Shown here: positions 27,305 to 35,240 of the stretch, piece by piece
How the letters are laid out: each line of letters starts with the position of its first letter
Position numbering within the stretch: position 1 is the first letter of the stretch
Origin: Nitrospirota bacterium
Lineage (GTDB): Bacteria > Nitrospirota > Thermodesulfovibrionia > UBA6902
NCBI GenBank assembly: GCA_016215115.1
Contig: JACRLN010000012.1
Location: forward strand, 1-64,000
Length of the DNA stretch: 64,000 bases
Reading direction: 5' to 3'
The notes under the pieces: generated by a model
The model's input: the letters and a program-made list of their open reading frames with translations, nothing else
What the model was told of the DNA's origin: nothing
The model's database searches: none
Translations under genes and position numbers: made by a program

Positions 27305-27340
27305 CGTTTTATATTTTATAACGTTTTAAATTTTAAAACG
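27305..27340. promoter_or_regulatory. Two overlapping CGTTTTA palindromes upstream of the ATPase promoter
   Basis: CGTTTTAAATTTTAAAACG (27322-27340) is a perfect palindrome around one base. An imperfect copy, CGTTTTATATTTTATAACG, occupies 27305-27323 and shares the central CG. Three CG steps are thus spaced exactly 17 bases apart just upstream of the -35 box. Probably tandem operators, perhaps for the XRE protein encoded next door. Confidence 0.55.
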
Positions 27341-27451
27341 CTAAATCTAATTACTTAAGATAGCTGTGGATGTCAGGAATCTACCTTCTTGGTAAATGAA
27401 TTAGAGAAGATCTGTTCGTAATTCAGTCGTGGGGCGTTAAAAATTTCCAAT

Positions 27452-27814
27452 CTATGCGTCTCTCAAAGCCTTAATGATGTCATCCAAATCTTTTTCGGTT
27501 ACAGCCTTATCCTTGATTGTCCTGAACAACAATGGTAATGCAGGCACGATCTTCTTGTCGTCCATAATATCCTCGGGTATTCTGCCGCTAAATACACTGG
27601 CAAGATCAAAGAATTTGAGCCAGTCATCAGTCCCCCTTTTTATCTTCAGCGCCTTTGCGTACTCTTCCAGTCTTTTTCTGTCCTGCGGAGGCGGCAATAA
27701 GTCTCTTTCCAATTTGCTCATATTTCCGACATCGAATCCGTTTTGCCTGCAAAACTCTCTCAAAGTCAGTCCGAGTGCCCTTCTTTTCATGTTGAAGAGT
27801 TCCCCGAATGTCAT
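27452..27814 (-). CDS. XRE-type helix-turn-helix regulator
   Basis: A 120-residue protein with an N-terminal helix-turn-helix (LGLTLREFCRQNGFDVGNMSKLERDLLPPP, split over residues 14-43) and a C-terminal segment SGRIPEDIMDDKKIVPALPLLFRTIKD common in XRE proteins near toxin-antitoxin or mobile cassettes. No toxin partner is adjacent. GGGGG precedes the ATG. It lies directly upstream of, and in the same direction as, the two-ATPase genes, so it is the natural candidate to regulate them and itself through the palindromes on either side. Confidence 0.82.
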   Translation of the reverse strand: MTFGELFNMKRRALGLTLREFCRQNGFDVGNMSKLERDLLPPPQDRKRLEEYAKALKIKRGTDDWLKFFDLASVFSGRIPEDIMDDKKIVPALPLLFRTIKDKAVTEKDLDDIIKALRDA

Positions 27815-27834
27815 AATGTTACCCCCTTTCTGGT

Positions 27835-27853
27835 GTTGTAATTATAATACAAC
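27835..27853. promoter_or_regulatory. Palindrome over the -10 region of the XRE gene
   Basis: GTTGTAATTATAATACAAC has 6-bp arms GTTGTA/TACAAC. On the minus strand it contains TATAAT (27841-27846), a consensus -10 box, 20 bases before the ATG. A protein bound here would block transcription, so autoregulation by the XRE protein is likely. Confidence 0.55.
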
Positions 27854-27876
27854 AATGGAAGATAAACATCAATATC

Positions 27877-29004
27877 CTATTCAATCACCCCGCCGCCTAT
27901 GACCACATCGTTATCGTAAAATACCGCACTCTGCCCTGGAGCCGGCGCCCACTGCGGCTCGTCAAATTGAACAAGAACTTTGTTATCTCCGGCGGGGCTG
28001 ATCGTTGCCGGCATCTCTTTCATTGTTGAGCGGATTTTTGCGTGTGCTCTAATCGGGCTTGTGAGCGAATCGATGGCTATCCAGTTCAATTCTCTCACAT
28101 TGAAACTTTTTCTCACAGTGTCTTCCTTTGAGCCGGCAACGATGGCGTTTTTCTTCCGATCTATATGAGTAACGTAATGAGGCTTTAGCGAAGGAATTCC
28201 AAGCCTCTTTCTCTGTCCGATGGTATAAAATGCGATCCCTTTATGTTCTCCGATAACTCTTCCTTCCATGTCCACGATAGGGCCTGGCTGCAGTGATTCA
28301 GGGGAAAACGCTTTTATAAAATCCACATACTTCTCATTGCCGACAAAACATATCTCCTGGCTTTCCGGCCTTAAGGCGGTGGCAAGTCCGAGTTCTTTTG
28401 CAATATTCCGTGTTGTTTCTTTCGTAAGCTCACCGAGGGGGAATATAGTTATTGAGAGCTCTTCTTGCGTCATTACGTAGAGAACATAGGATTGATCTTT
28501 CTTTAAGTCGACACCTTTGAGTAACAAGTGACGAGTAACGAATTTAGTTCTGAGTTTTGAGTTTTGAGTTTTGAGTTTTTCTGACTGCTGACTGCTGACT
28601 GCTGACCGCTGATTTTTCTCTATTCTCGCATAATGCCCTGTTGCAACTAATTCAGACCCCAATTCTTTTGCTTTTTTCAAAAGGAAATCAAATTTTATAT
28701 ATTTATTGCACAGGATGCATGGATTCGGAGTTTTTCCTTTTATGTATGAAGTACAGAAGTTTTCAATCACATGTCTGTAGAAGGCATCTCTGACATCAAC
28801 GGTGTAATGCTCTATCCCAAGATTGTGAGCTACTGACTTTGCAAGTTCAATGGTTTCAACGGAACAGCAGACATTGGAACTTTTTAAATCCCTTTTGTCC
28901 CACAGTTCAAAGCTAAGCCCTGTTACTTCGTAGCCCTGTTTCTTTAGTAAATACGCGGCAACAGACGAATCAACGCCCCCGCTCATGGCGATAATTACTT
29001 TCAT
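27877..29004 (-). CDS. mnmA: tRNA-specific 2-thiouridylase, with a repeat-encoded insertion
   Basis: A 375-residue enzyme that thiolates U34 of Glu, Gln and Lys tRNAs. PP-loop MSGGVDSSVAAYLL at 7-20, catalytic NPCILCNKYIKF near 94-105 with Cys96, ATGHYARI at 121-128, and the second catalytic cysteine region RPESQEICFVG. Between GHYARI and LLLKGVD the protein has about 34 residues where relatives have about 10; residues 131-157 are Ser/Gln/Lys-rich and are encoded by a 14-unit heptamer array. The insertion lies in a variable surface loop and keeps the frame, so the enzyme is probably functional. Confidence 0.95.
   Translation of the reverse strand: MKVIIAMSGGVDSSVAAYLLKKQGYEVTGLSFELWDKRDLKSSNVCCSVETIELAKSVAHNLGIEHYTVDVRDAFYRHVIENFCTSYIKGKTPNPCILCNKYIKFDFLLKKAKELGSELVATGHYARIEKNQRSAVSSQQSEKLKTQNSKLRTKFVTRHLLLKGVDLKKDQSYVLYVMTQEELSITIFPLGELTKETTRNIAKELGLATALRPESQEICFVGNEKYVDFIKAFSPESLQPGPIVDMEGRVIGEHKGIAFYTIGQRKRLGIPSLKPHYVTHIDRKKNAIVAGSKEDTVRKSFNVRELNWIAIDSLTSPIRAHAKIRSTMKEMPATISPAGDNKVLVQFDEPQWAPAPGQSAVFYDNDVVIGGGVIE
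28519..28616. repeat. Heptamer array inside mnmA, 14 units
   Basis: Fourteen 7-base units in one phase: GAGTAAC-type, then GTTTTGA-type, then TGACTGC-type. The unit sequence drifts along the array while the period stays seven. It is read through in frame as part of MnmA. Confidence 0.88.
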
Positions 29005-29090
29005 GGTGGTTTTATTTTATCACAGGAAGGGACTCCATTGATTCAGTATTCTGCTGCTGTGTCATTGACCCGAAAATAGTAGTTAAGGTT

Positions 29091-29192
29091 GTCATTCCGG
29101 CAGTTCTTAAGCCGGAATCCAGGGTTCCCCGTGAAAACGGGGATCCAATTCCGAAAATTTTGGATTCCCGCTCAAAAGACTGCGGGAATGAC
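29091..29192. repeat. Palindromic GTCATTCCGG element, copy f
   Basis: GTCATTCCGGC...GCCGGAATCCAG, an inner CCCCGTGAAAACGGGG hairpin, and TGGATTCCCGC...GCGGGAATGAC. It lies between the divergent mnmA and YkgJ-type genes. Confidence 0.88.
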
Positions 29193-29278
29193 GGACAAGG
29201 CGCTTTATAAACAGACTCTATTATTGCAATTTCAATCACCTTGAGTTTAAAGTAACAAAATATCAATTATCATTCGAA

Positions 29279-29965
29279 ATGACAAAATCAAAAACAAACA
29301 AAACAGCTTTATCCAAAGCCAAACGACTCTCTTTTCCTGCAGATGAAAAAGAACATCCATGGCTTAAATTACTCCTTGAAGCCTACTATATTGTAGATAA
29401 AGGAATTGTACAGGCGATTGATGCAGAACAGAAGAAGGGAAGAAAGCTTGCGTGCGCCAAAGGCTGCTCGAGTTGCTGCAAAACTCATAAAGACATCCCT
29501 GTTTACCCGCTGGAGCTGATAGGCATCTCGTGGTATGTGACGGAGAAGATAAAAGGCGCTGGACGTGAGTTGCTCAGGAAGCAACTTGAAAGCTATAAAA
29601 AAGACGACCCGTGCCCTTTTCTAATGGAAGGAGCATGTTCAGTGCATCCGGTAAGACCTATGGCATGCAGGCAGTTCAATGTCTTCGGCAAACCTTGTGA
29701 AAAGGGTGAAGACCCTTATTACACAAGACGTGAGGATGTACTTCCACCTGTTAAGAAATATGTGGATCAGGCATTTTTCATCATGCTGCCTTTTTATGGA
29801 GTTGAAAAAGAATCCGAGCGCATTAAAATTGTGGAGACCGGAGCTTTTCACAAAATGGTTAAAGAACTCTATGCATGTAACTGGAAGAGCCTTGCTGAAA
29901 AGATGAATAACTTCGATATGATAGCAGCAGGCAGGGAAGCGCTGCCGGTAATAACCAAACCTTGA
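29279..29965 (+). CDS. YkgJ-family cysteine-cluster protein
   Basis: A 228-residue protein of the YkgJ zinc/iron-chelating family. The cysteine cluster CAKGCSSCCK (about 60-69), DPCPFLMEGACSVHPVRPMACRQF (split over about 108-133) and a later CEKG follow the family pattern, which probably coordinates a zinc or iron-sulfur centre. The function is not established. No clear ribosome site precedes the ATG. It lies 32 bases upstream of selA and may be co-transcribed with selA-selB. Confidence 0.82.
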   Translation: MTKSKTNKTALSKAKRLSFPADEKEHPWLKLLLEAYYIVDKGIVQAIDAEQKKGRKLACAKGCSSCCKTHKDIPVYPLELIGISWYVTEKIKGAGRELLRKQLESYKKDDPCPFLMEGACSVHPVRPMACRQFNVFGKPCEKGEDPYYTRREDVLPPVKKYVDQAFFIMLPFYGVEKESERIKIVETGAFHKMVKELYACNWKSLAEKMNNFDMIAAGREALPVITKP

Positions 29966-29997
29966 CCATGTCTTCACTTGTATGTTAGAAAAGACAC

Positions 29998-31389
29998 ATG
30001 ACAATTCAAGAGCAGCTCTCCCAATTGCCGTCAGTTGATGAGTGTTTAAAAAGTTCATACGGCGAAAAGTGGCTTGATTCCTTTCCAAGGAAGACTGTAC
30101 TCCGGGCAATCAGAGAGGTCATTGATGCAAAGCGGAAAGAGATATTGAGCGGCGCAGTTCCTGATGTATCGCTTTATTCACTTTCACATGACATCGAAGC
30201 CGCCATCAGAAAACATTCCGCATACAAACTCAGACCGCTTATAAATGCCACAGGCGTTGTAATTCATACCAATCTCGGCAGGTCCATTCTCTCTGACAAG
30301 GCAATAGACCACGTGATAACAACTGCCCGGAACTATTCAAATCTTGAATATGAAATCAACACGGGGAAAAGAGGCAAAAGGTATTCGAATATAAAAGACA
30401 TTATCAGAGAACTGACCGGCGCAGAAGATGCGGTTATTGTCAACAACAATGCTGCTGCGGTTCTTATCTGTCTCGATACTTTTGCAAAGGGCAAAGAGGT
30501 AATTGTATCAAGAGGCGAGCTTGTTGAGATAGGCGGCTCTTTCAGGATTCCCGAAGTTATGAAGGCAAGCGGTGCAATTTTGAGAGAGGTGGGCACAACA
30601 AACAAGGCACATCTTGCTGACTATGAAAATGCCCTCTGCGGTAACACGGCACTTTTACTCAAGGTTCACCAGAGCAATTACAGAGTGATCGGCTTTACAG
30701 AAGAGGTCCCGATCGAAAAACTGATGAAGATCGGGAAGGAATACAAAATACCCGTTATTGCTGACCTCGGCAGCGGATGCATGATTGATCTTCAAAAATA
30801 TGGCGTGCACGGAGAACCAACGGTGCAGGAAGTTGTTAAGACAGGCGCAGATATTGTGACCTTCAGCGGGGATAAGCTCCTCGGCGGGCCCCAGGCCGGG
30901 ATAATCATCGGCAAAGAAAAGTTCATTCAGAAGATTGAGAAGAACCCCCTGCTCAGGGCCATGAGGATAGACAAGATGACACTTGCATCGCTTGAAGCAA
31001 CCTTTATGCAATATCTGGATGAGGAAAAGGCAATTAAAGAAATCCCGACACTCAGGATGTTGACAGAATCTGCAGATGTAATAAAAAGGCGGGCCAAAAA
31101 GATTTTGTCATCTCTGAAAAAGGATATCTCTAATCAGGCAAAATTGGAAGTTACTCCAGACGAATCACAGGCCGGAGGAGGCTCCCTGCCGGAGATAAAC
31201 TTCCCTACATTTGTCGTATCAATCAAACCATCGAATATTTCTGTTAATGAATTGGAAAAACGATTGAGATTCGGCAATACTCCTATAATTGCAAGAATCA
31301 AAGGTGATGCTTTGCTTATTGATGCAAGGACGGTTCAGGATAGAGAGATTAAAATGTTAGTTAACTCTGTAATAGCTGCATTATCCTGA
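29998..31389 (+). CDS. selA: L-seryl-tRNA(Sec) selenium transferase
   Basis: A 463-residue PLP enzyme that converts Ser-tRNA(Sec) to Sec-tRNA(Sec) with selenophosphate. Characteristic N-terminal INATGVVIHTNLGRS (about 82-96), SGDKLLGGPQAG with PLP lysine Lys293, and a normal family length. Followed after 79 bases by selB, so the two selenocysteine decoding genes are together. The organism should therefore make selenoproteins. Confidence 0.95.
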   Translation: MTIQEQLSQLPSVDECLKSSYGEKWLDSFPRKTVLRAIREVIDAKRKEILSGAVPDVSLYSLSHDIEAAIRKHSAYKLRPLINATGVVIHTNLGRSILSDKAIDHVITTARNYSNLEYEINTGKRGKRYSNIKDIIRELTGAEDAVIVNNNAAAVLICLDTFAKGKEVIVSRGELVEIGGSFRIPEVMKASGAILREVGTTNKAHLADYENALCGNTALLLKVHQSNYRVIGFTEEVPIEKLMKIGKEYKIPVIADLGSGCMIDLQKYGVHGEPTVQEVVKTGADIVTFSGDKLLGGPQAGIIIGKEKFIQKIEKNPLLRAMRIDKMTLASLEATFMQYLDEEKAIKEIPTLRMLTESADVIKRRAKKILSSLKKDISNQAKLEVTPDESQAGGGSLPEINFPTFVVSIKPSNISVNELEKRLRFGNTPIIARIKGDALLIDARTVQDREIKMLVNSVIAALS

Positions 31390-31433
31390 GATGGGGTTAT
31401 TTCATTTTTGGTTTTTGATATGTATTTTTGATT

Positions 31434-31461
31434 TTTTATCTTTTATCTTTTATTTTTAATT
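31434..31461. repeat. Heptamer array TTTTATC, 4 units
   Basis: Four 7-base units (TTTTATC twice, then TTTTATT and TTTAATT) in the selA-selB gap. Further degenerate T-rich units precede it. Confidence 0.65.
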
Positions 31462-31468
31462 TAATCTT

Positions 31469-33403
31469 ATGAACCGTTACGTAATACTCGGCACAGCAGG
31501 TCACATTGATCACGGCAAGAGTTCTCTTGTGAAAGCGCTTACAGGCACGGACCCTGACAGGCTCAAGGAGGAAAAAGAGCGGGGCATAACCATTGACCTC
31601 GGGTTTGCGGATTTAGCTTATCCTGACGGTCTCAAGGTCGGAATTGTGGACGTCCCCGGGCATGAACGGCTGATAAAGAACATGCTTGCCGGGGCAGGGG
31701 GGATAGACATTGTGCTCATGGTTATTGCCGCTGATGAAGGGATCATGCCGCAGAGCAGGGAGCATCTTGATATCTGCAATCTGTTAAAAGTGAAAAGGGG
31801 ACTGATTGTAATCAACAAGTCAGACCTTGTTGAGAAAGACTGGCTCACTCTTATTGAAGATGACATCAGGAAATTCGTAAAAGACACTTTTCTTGAAGGT
31901 GCAGAGATGATAGCTGTCTCTTCAAAAACGGGGCACAACATTGAACTTCTTAAAGAAAAAATTCATGAGCTGGCCCTGATCGTTGAGCCGAAATCGGTCC
32001 ACGGCATTTTCAGACTCCCTGTAGACAGGATATTCACGCTAAAAGGTTTTGGTACGGTTGTTACAGGCACTGCTGTTGCAGGCAGTATATCTTTGGATGC
32101 TCCGGTAGAAGTGCTTCCAAAGGGAATAAAATCTAGGATAAGAGGACTGCAGAGCCATGGGGAAACACTCAAGACGGTATATGCGGGACAGAGGGTCGCG
32201 ATTAACCTGCAGGGCCTTTCAAAAGACGAGATTCAAAGAGGAGACGTTATAACAATTCCGGATAAAATAAAAACCACACTTGTTATTGACGCTGAACTTG
32301 AAATATTAAAAGACTCGTCTGTTGATGTATTGAAAAGCAGGAGCCTCGTCCATTTTCACACCGGCACGTCAGAACTTGTTGCGAGGATTATTATTTACCC
32401 CGTTAGAAATAAAACTTCTTCAGAACTTTCTAACGTTTTGAATAAAGAAGAACTGAAACCTGGTGACAGGGCCTACTGCCAGTTCAGGTTTAAAACACCG
32501 GTTGCTGTTATGGCAGGAGACAGATATATCATCAGAAAATTCTCTCCGCTTTTGACAATCGGAGGAGGAGAAATCCTTGATCCTTCTCCGTTACGCAGAA
32601 AAAAAAGCGAGAAATTGGAGGATCTGGAGATCTTTAAGGAGGGGAGACTTAAAGAGAAATTGTCTTTAAAGATACTTCACAGTGGATTAAACGGGTTGAT
32701 GCAATCTGATATTGAAGGCTGGATAAGAGCGGAACTTCCGGAAATTAAAAAAGAAATAAATTCTTTGGTTTCAGAAGGCGGGATTATTCTGTGCGAAGGC
32801 AGGTTGTTACATAAAGAGATTTTTAACTATTTCTCCGGCAAAGTAGTCGCAACCCTCTCTAACTTCCACAAAAACAATCCTCTTAAACCGGGGATGCTGA
32901 AAGAGTCACTCAGGGCTGTTTTCATGGGGCTTGATGAAAAACTCTTTGAAGCTTTGATTGCCATTATCAGTCAGGTGGTTGTTGAAAAGGAAATTATCAG
33001 GCTGAAAACATTTAAGATCTCATTAAGCGATGATAAGAAGATTTTAAAGGATAAGATATTAAAGGCTCTCGAGCAGGCTGCCTTTCAACCGCCTACAAAA
33101 GATGAACTGGCCCAGTCAATATCCCTCAGGAAAGAAGAGGTAAATGAATTATTCAAGATCATGGCTTCGGAGAAGAGCCTCGTGCGGATGAATGACTCTA
33201 TTTATATTCCGATGACAAATTATCAGAAGATGGTAGAGGGGCTTAAAAACTTTTTCAGCAAAAAGAACGAGATGACCGTTGGTGAATTCCGCGACATTCT
33301 GGGAACAACGAGAAAATATGCCCTTCCTTTCCTTGAATATCTTGACAGCAATAAAATCACATTGCGCGTGGGAGAGGTCAGAAAATTCCTTTTAAAAAAA
33401 TAA
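31469..33403 (+). CDS. selB: Selenocysteine-specific translation elongation factor
   Basis: A 644-residue GTPase that brings Sec-tRNA(Sec) to UGA codons marked by a SECIS element. G1 GHIDHGKSS (11-19), G3 DVPGHE, G4 NKSD, EF-Tu-like domains 2 and 3, and a C-terminal array of winged helices that bind the SECIS hairpin (from about 400 on). Residues about 310-326 ([17 protein letters not shown]) interrupt domain 3 between ARIII and EELKPGD and are encoded by a palindromic repeat. The reading frame is intact, so function is probably retained. Confidence 0.95.
   Translation: MNRYVILGTAGHIDHGKSSLVKALTGTDPDRLKEEKERGITIDLGFADLAYPDGLKVGIVDVPGHERLIKNMLAGAGGIDIVLMVIAADEGIMPQSREHLDICNLLKVKRGLIVINKSDLVEKDWLTLIEDDIRKFVKDTFLEGAEMIAVSSKTGHNIELLKEKIHELALIVEPKSVHGIFRLPVDRIFTLKGFGTVVTGTAVAGSISLDAPVEVLPKGIKSRIRGLQSHGETLKTVYAGQRVAINLQGLSKDEIQRGDVITIPDKIKTTLVIDAELEILKDSSVDVLKSRSLVHFHTGTSELVARIIIYPVRNKTSSELSNVLNKEELKPGDRAYCQFRFKTPVAVMAGDRYIIRKFSPLLTIGGGEILDPSPLRRKKSEKLEDLEIFKEGRLKEKLSLKILHSGLNGLMQSDIEGWIRAELPEIKKEINSLVSEGGIILCEGRLLHKEIFNYFSGKVVATLSNFHKNNPLKPGMLKESLRAVFMGLDEKLFEALIAIISQVVVEKEIIRLKTFKISLSDDKKILKDKILKALEQAAFQPPTKDELAQSISLRKEEVNELFKIMASEKSLVRMNDSIYIPMTNYQKMVEGLKNFFSKKNEMTVGEFRDILGTTRKYALPFLEYLDSNKITLRVGEVRKFLLKK
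32401..32435. repeat. Palindromic insert within selB
   Basis: CGTTAGAAA and TTTCTAACG, 9-bp arms around a 17-base loop, encoding about 17 extra residues in frame. The peptide start YPVRNK is typical of translated palindromic repeats of this kind. Confidence 0.75.
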
Positions 33404-33550
33404 CATCCACCCACCCCTAAGGAAAAAGCTATATTCAAGTAAGCCTTTTCCTGACCACTATTTCAGAAAAAAACCTATTAAGAAATATTTCAAAATGCCG
33501 TATGGATAATTAATGGATATTATAGAATTATTAACATTTAAATATTGACA

Positions 33551-33592
33551 GATAAAAACAAAATCGTTCTCATTAAGTTTTTTGTTTTTATC
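33551..33592. other. A/T-rich stem-loop downstream of selB
   Basis: GATAAAAACAAAA and TTTTGTTTTTATC form a 13-bp stem with a 16-base loop, about 150 bases after selB and 77 before the small lipoprotein gene. It is not followed by a T-tract. A weaker GGAAAA/TTTTCC hairpin at 33421-33451 directly follows selB. I see no gene in 33404-33668. Confidence 0.5.
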
Positions 33593-33668
33593 CAAGAGGG
33601 GAGATGGCTGAAGAATTTGGTTTGCAGACTTTTAAAACATTCCCTCATTTAACAAAGAAAGGGGTGAT

Positions 33669-33899
33669 ATGATGAAAATATTAATATCTCTTTTGCTAAT
33701 GCTTTTTATCAGCGCTTGTGCTCAAACACGATATACACATTCAACTAAAGGTACGCAAGATTTTGAGCGTGACAAATATGAATGTGAAAAAATAGCAAGG
33801 CATCAGGCAAAAGAGTCGGGGTCTCCAGACAATCCATTTATAATTACGGATAAAACAAATCAGTGCTTACAATTAAATGGATGGACAACAGTTAAATAA
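33669..33899 (+). CDS. Small predicted lipoprotein
   Basis: A 76-residue protein with a lipoprotein signal: ILISLLLMLFISAC, with the lipobox cysteine at residue 17. The mature part is about 60 residues, charged, with two more cysteines and no recognised family. AGGGG precedes two adjacent ATGs (33669 and 33672). It stands alone between selB and the HD-GYP gene. Confidence 0.65.
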   Translation: MMKILISLLLMLFISACAQTRYTHSTKGTQDFERDKYECEKIARHQAKESGSPDNPFIITDKTNQCLQLNGWTTVK

Positions 33900-34050
33900 T
33901 AGTGGTAGCGGCTTTATTATCAAGCTGTAGATAATCAGGCACAATCCGCAATCTCACCTTCACTCCAGGACTATTGAAAAGTCATTTCACCTTTCGGGTG
34001 AGAGCAAAACAGATGCAAATATTGTGAGTAAGTTTTTGAATATGAATTCT

Positions 34051-34090
34051 TTTATCTCTGTGTTCCCGGTGTACTCTGTGGTTAATTGCC
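34051..34090. repeat. Dispersed TCTCTGTGTTCCCGGTG repeat
   Basis: Contains TCTCTGTGTTCC...CTCTGTGGTTAATTGCC, the same family and orientation as 6109-6132 and 63860-63895. Confidence 0.7.
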
Positions 34091-34109
34091 ATTTATAGGT
34101 TCATATATT

Positions 34110-35234
34110 TTATTTGGTGAGAACAGCGTGCATGAGACTGATAAAATTATCCGCAAGGAAGGGATTGAAATCTTTCCCGGCGCCCTTCTTCATCAGTATA
34201 AAGATCTCCTTAACATCCATGCCGCCCCTGTAAGGCCTTGTGCTCCTGAGGGCGTCGAAGAAATCAGCGACGGCGACGATCTGACTGAAGATGTGCTGTT
34301 TTCCACCGTTGAGACGAGCTTCGGGATAGCCGGAGCCGTCATATTTCATATGGTGCTCGAATGCTATGATGGGCGCAAGACGGCTCAGACCGGGAATTTT
34401 TGCAAGATACCATGCTCCTTGAAGAGGATGCATTTTTATTTCGGCAAATTCTTTCTCATCGAGCTTGCCATTTTTTCCCAGAATGTCTTTTGAAATAAAT
34501 ATCTTCCCTGCGTCATGAAGCAGCGCGGCAATGCCTATTTCACACAGAAGCTCCTGACTTATCCCAAGCGATTCCGCCTGAAACACGGAGAGTACGGCTA
34601 CATTTGTTGCGTGCGTATATGTGTAATCACTGTTCGCCCTTATCAGACTTAAATATTTCAGAATATTCGACTCTTTTTTAAAAGCAGCAACGAACTGGAG
34701 GACCACCTCTTCAAGGTCTTTTATATCAAGCTGTTTGAAAATCAATGAATGAAAAATACCTTTGATCTTTTCAATGTCTATAAAAGAACCGTATTGTGCG
34801 ACATCGCTTCCAGTCTCATTGGACAACTGAATATCGACGGTCCCTGTTTTTATGTGGGAGTAGGATTTCATCGTTTTCCCGGTCTCCGCAATGTCGGCAA
34901 TAAGCTGTCCGATCTCATTCTGCGTCACCCCCGGCAAGATATCAATACGTGAAATCCCTTTTCTTTTAAAGCGGGCTATAAGATTACTGATATGAATCCC
35001 CTCCCGAAGAGGGTTGTTATTGACGATAAGTTCATTGTCTATGACCATAATTGCAAGCCGGTCCTTCAGGATTCCCTGTAATAAAGAAAAGCACTTTTTT
35101 GTGAATTCATCAAAGGCCTCGTGTCCTCTTGAATACAGCGCGCAGTTCGATACGGCTATGACCAGGGAAGTGATGAAGGCCCTTACGCCCTCACCTTTAA
35201 GCGCTGTATCTGTTTTCACGATAGTGTGATTCAT
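34110..35234 (-). CDS. HD-GYP domain protein, probable c-di-GMP phosphodiesterase
   Basis: A 374-residue protein. The C-terminal HD-GYP domain has YTYTHATNVAVLS, LLHDAGKIFI (the HD pair, about residue 241), HPLQGAWYL, HHMKYDGSGYPEA (GYP) and ADFFDALRSTRPYR, so metal-dependent cleavage of c-di-GMP is likely. The N-terminal 170 residues contain LIVNNNPLREG...ARFKRKGISRIDILPGVTQNEI, which matches the N-terminus of the upstream HEAT-repeat protein; this module may pair the two. No membrane segment is seen. Six bases follow the upstream stop codon, so the two form an operon. Confidence 0.88.
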   Translation of the reverse strand: MNHTIVKTDTALKGEGVRAFITSLVIAVSNCALYSRGHEAFDEFTKKCFSLLQGILKDRLAIMVIDNELIVNNNPLREGIHISNLIARFKRKGISRIDILPGVTQNEIGQLIADIAETGKTMKSYSHIKTGTVDIQLSNETGSDVAQYGSFIDIEKIKGIFHSLIFKQLDIKDLEEVVLQFVAAFKKESNILKYLSLIRANSDYTYTHATNVAVLSVFQAESLGISQELLCEIGIAALLHDAGKIFISKDILGKNGKLDEKEFAEIKMHPLQGAWYLAKIPGLSRLAPIIAFEHHMKYDGSGYPEARLNGGKQHIFSQIVAVADFFDALRSTRPYRGGMDVKEIFILMKKGAGKDFNPFLADNFISLMHAVLTK

Positions 35235-35240
35235 GTTGTT

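Noticed and set aside
17463-28616. CRISPR-like arrays suggested by regular repeats
   Set aside because: The units are seven or eight bases in direct tandem with no spacers, and no cas gene is present.
29012-29266. An 84-codon minus-strand frame between mnmA and the YkgJ-type gene
   Set aside because: Most of it is the translation of a palindromic element; no ribosome site or family match.
33595-33660. A tRNA-like start, GGGGAGATGGCTGA...TTTGCAGAC, downstream of selB, possibly tRNA-Sec or a serine/leucine tRNA
   Set aside because: There is no T arm with GGTTCGAATCC, no matching 3' acceptor strand and no UCA anticodon stem. At best it is a short chance or relic match.
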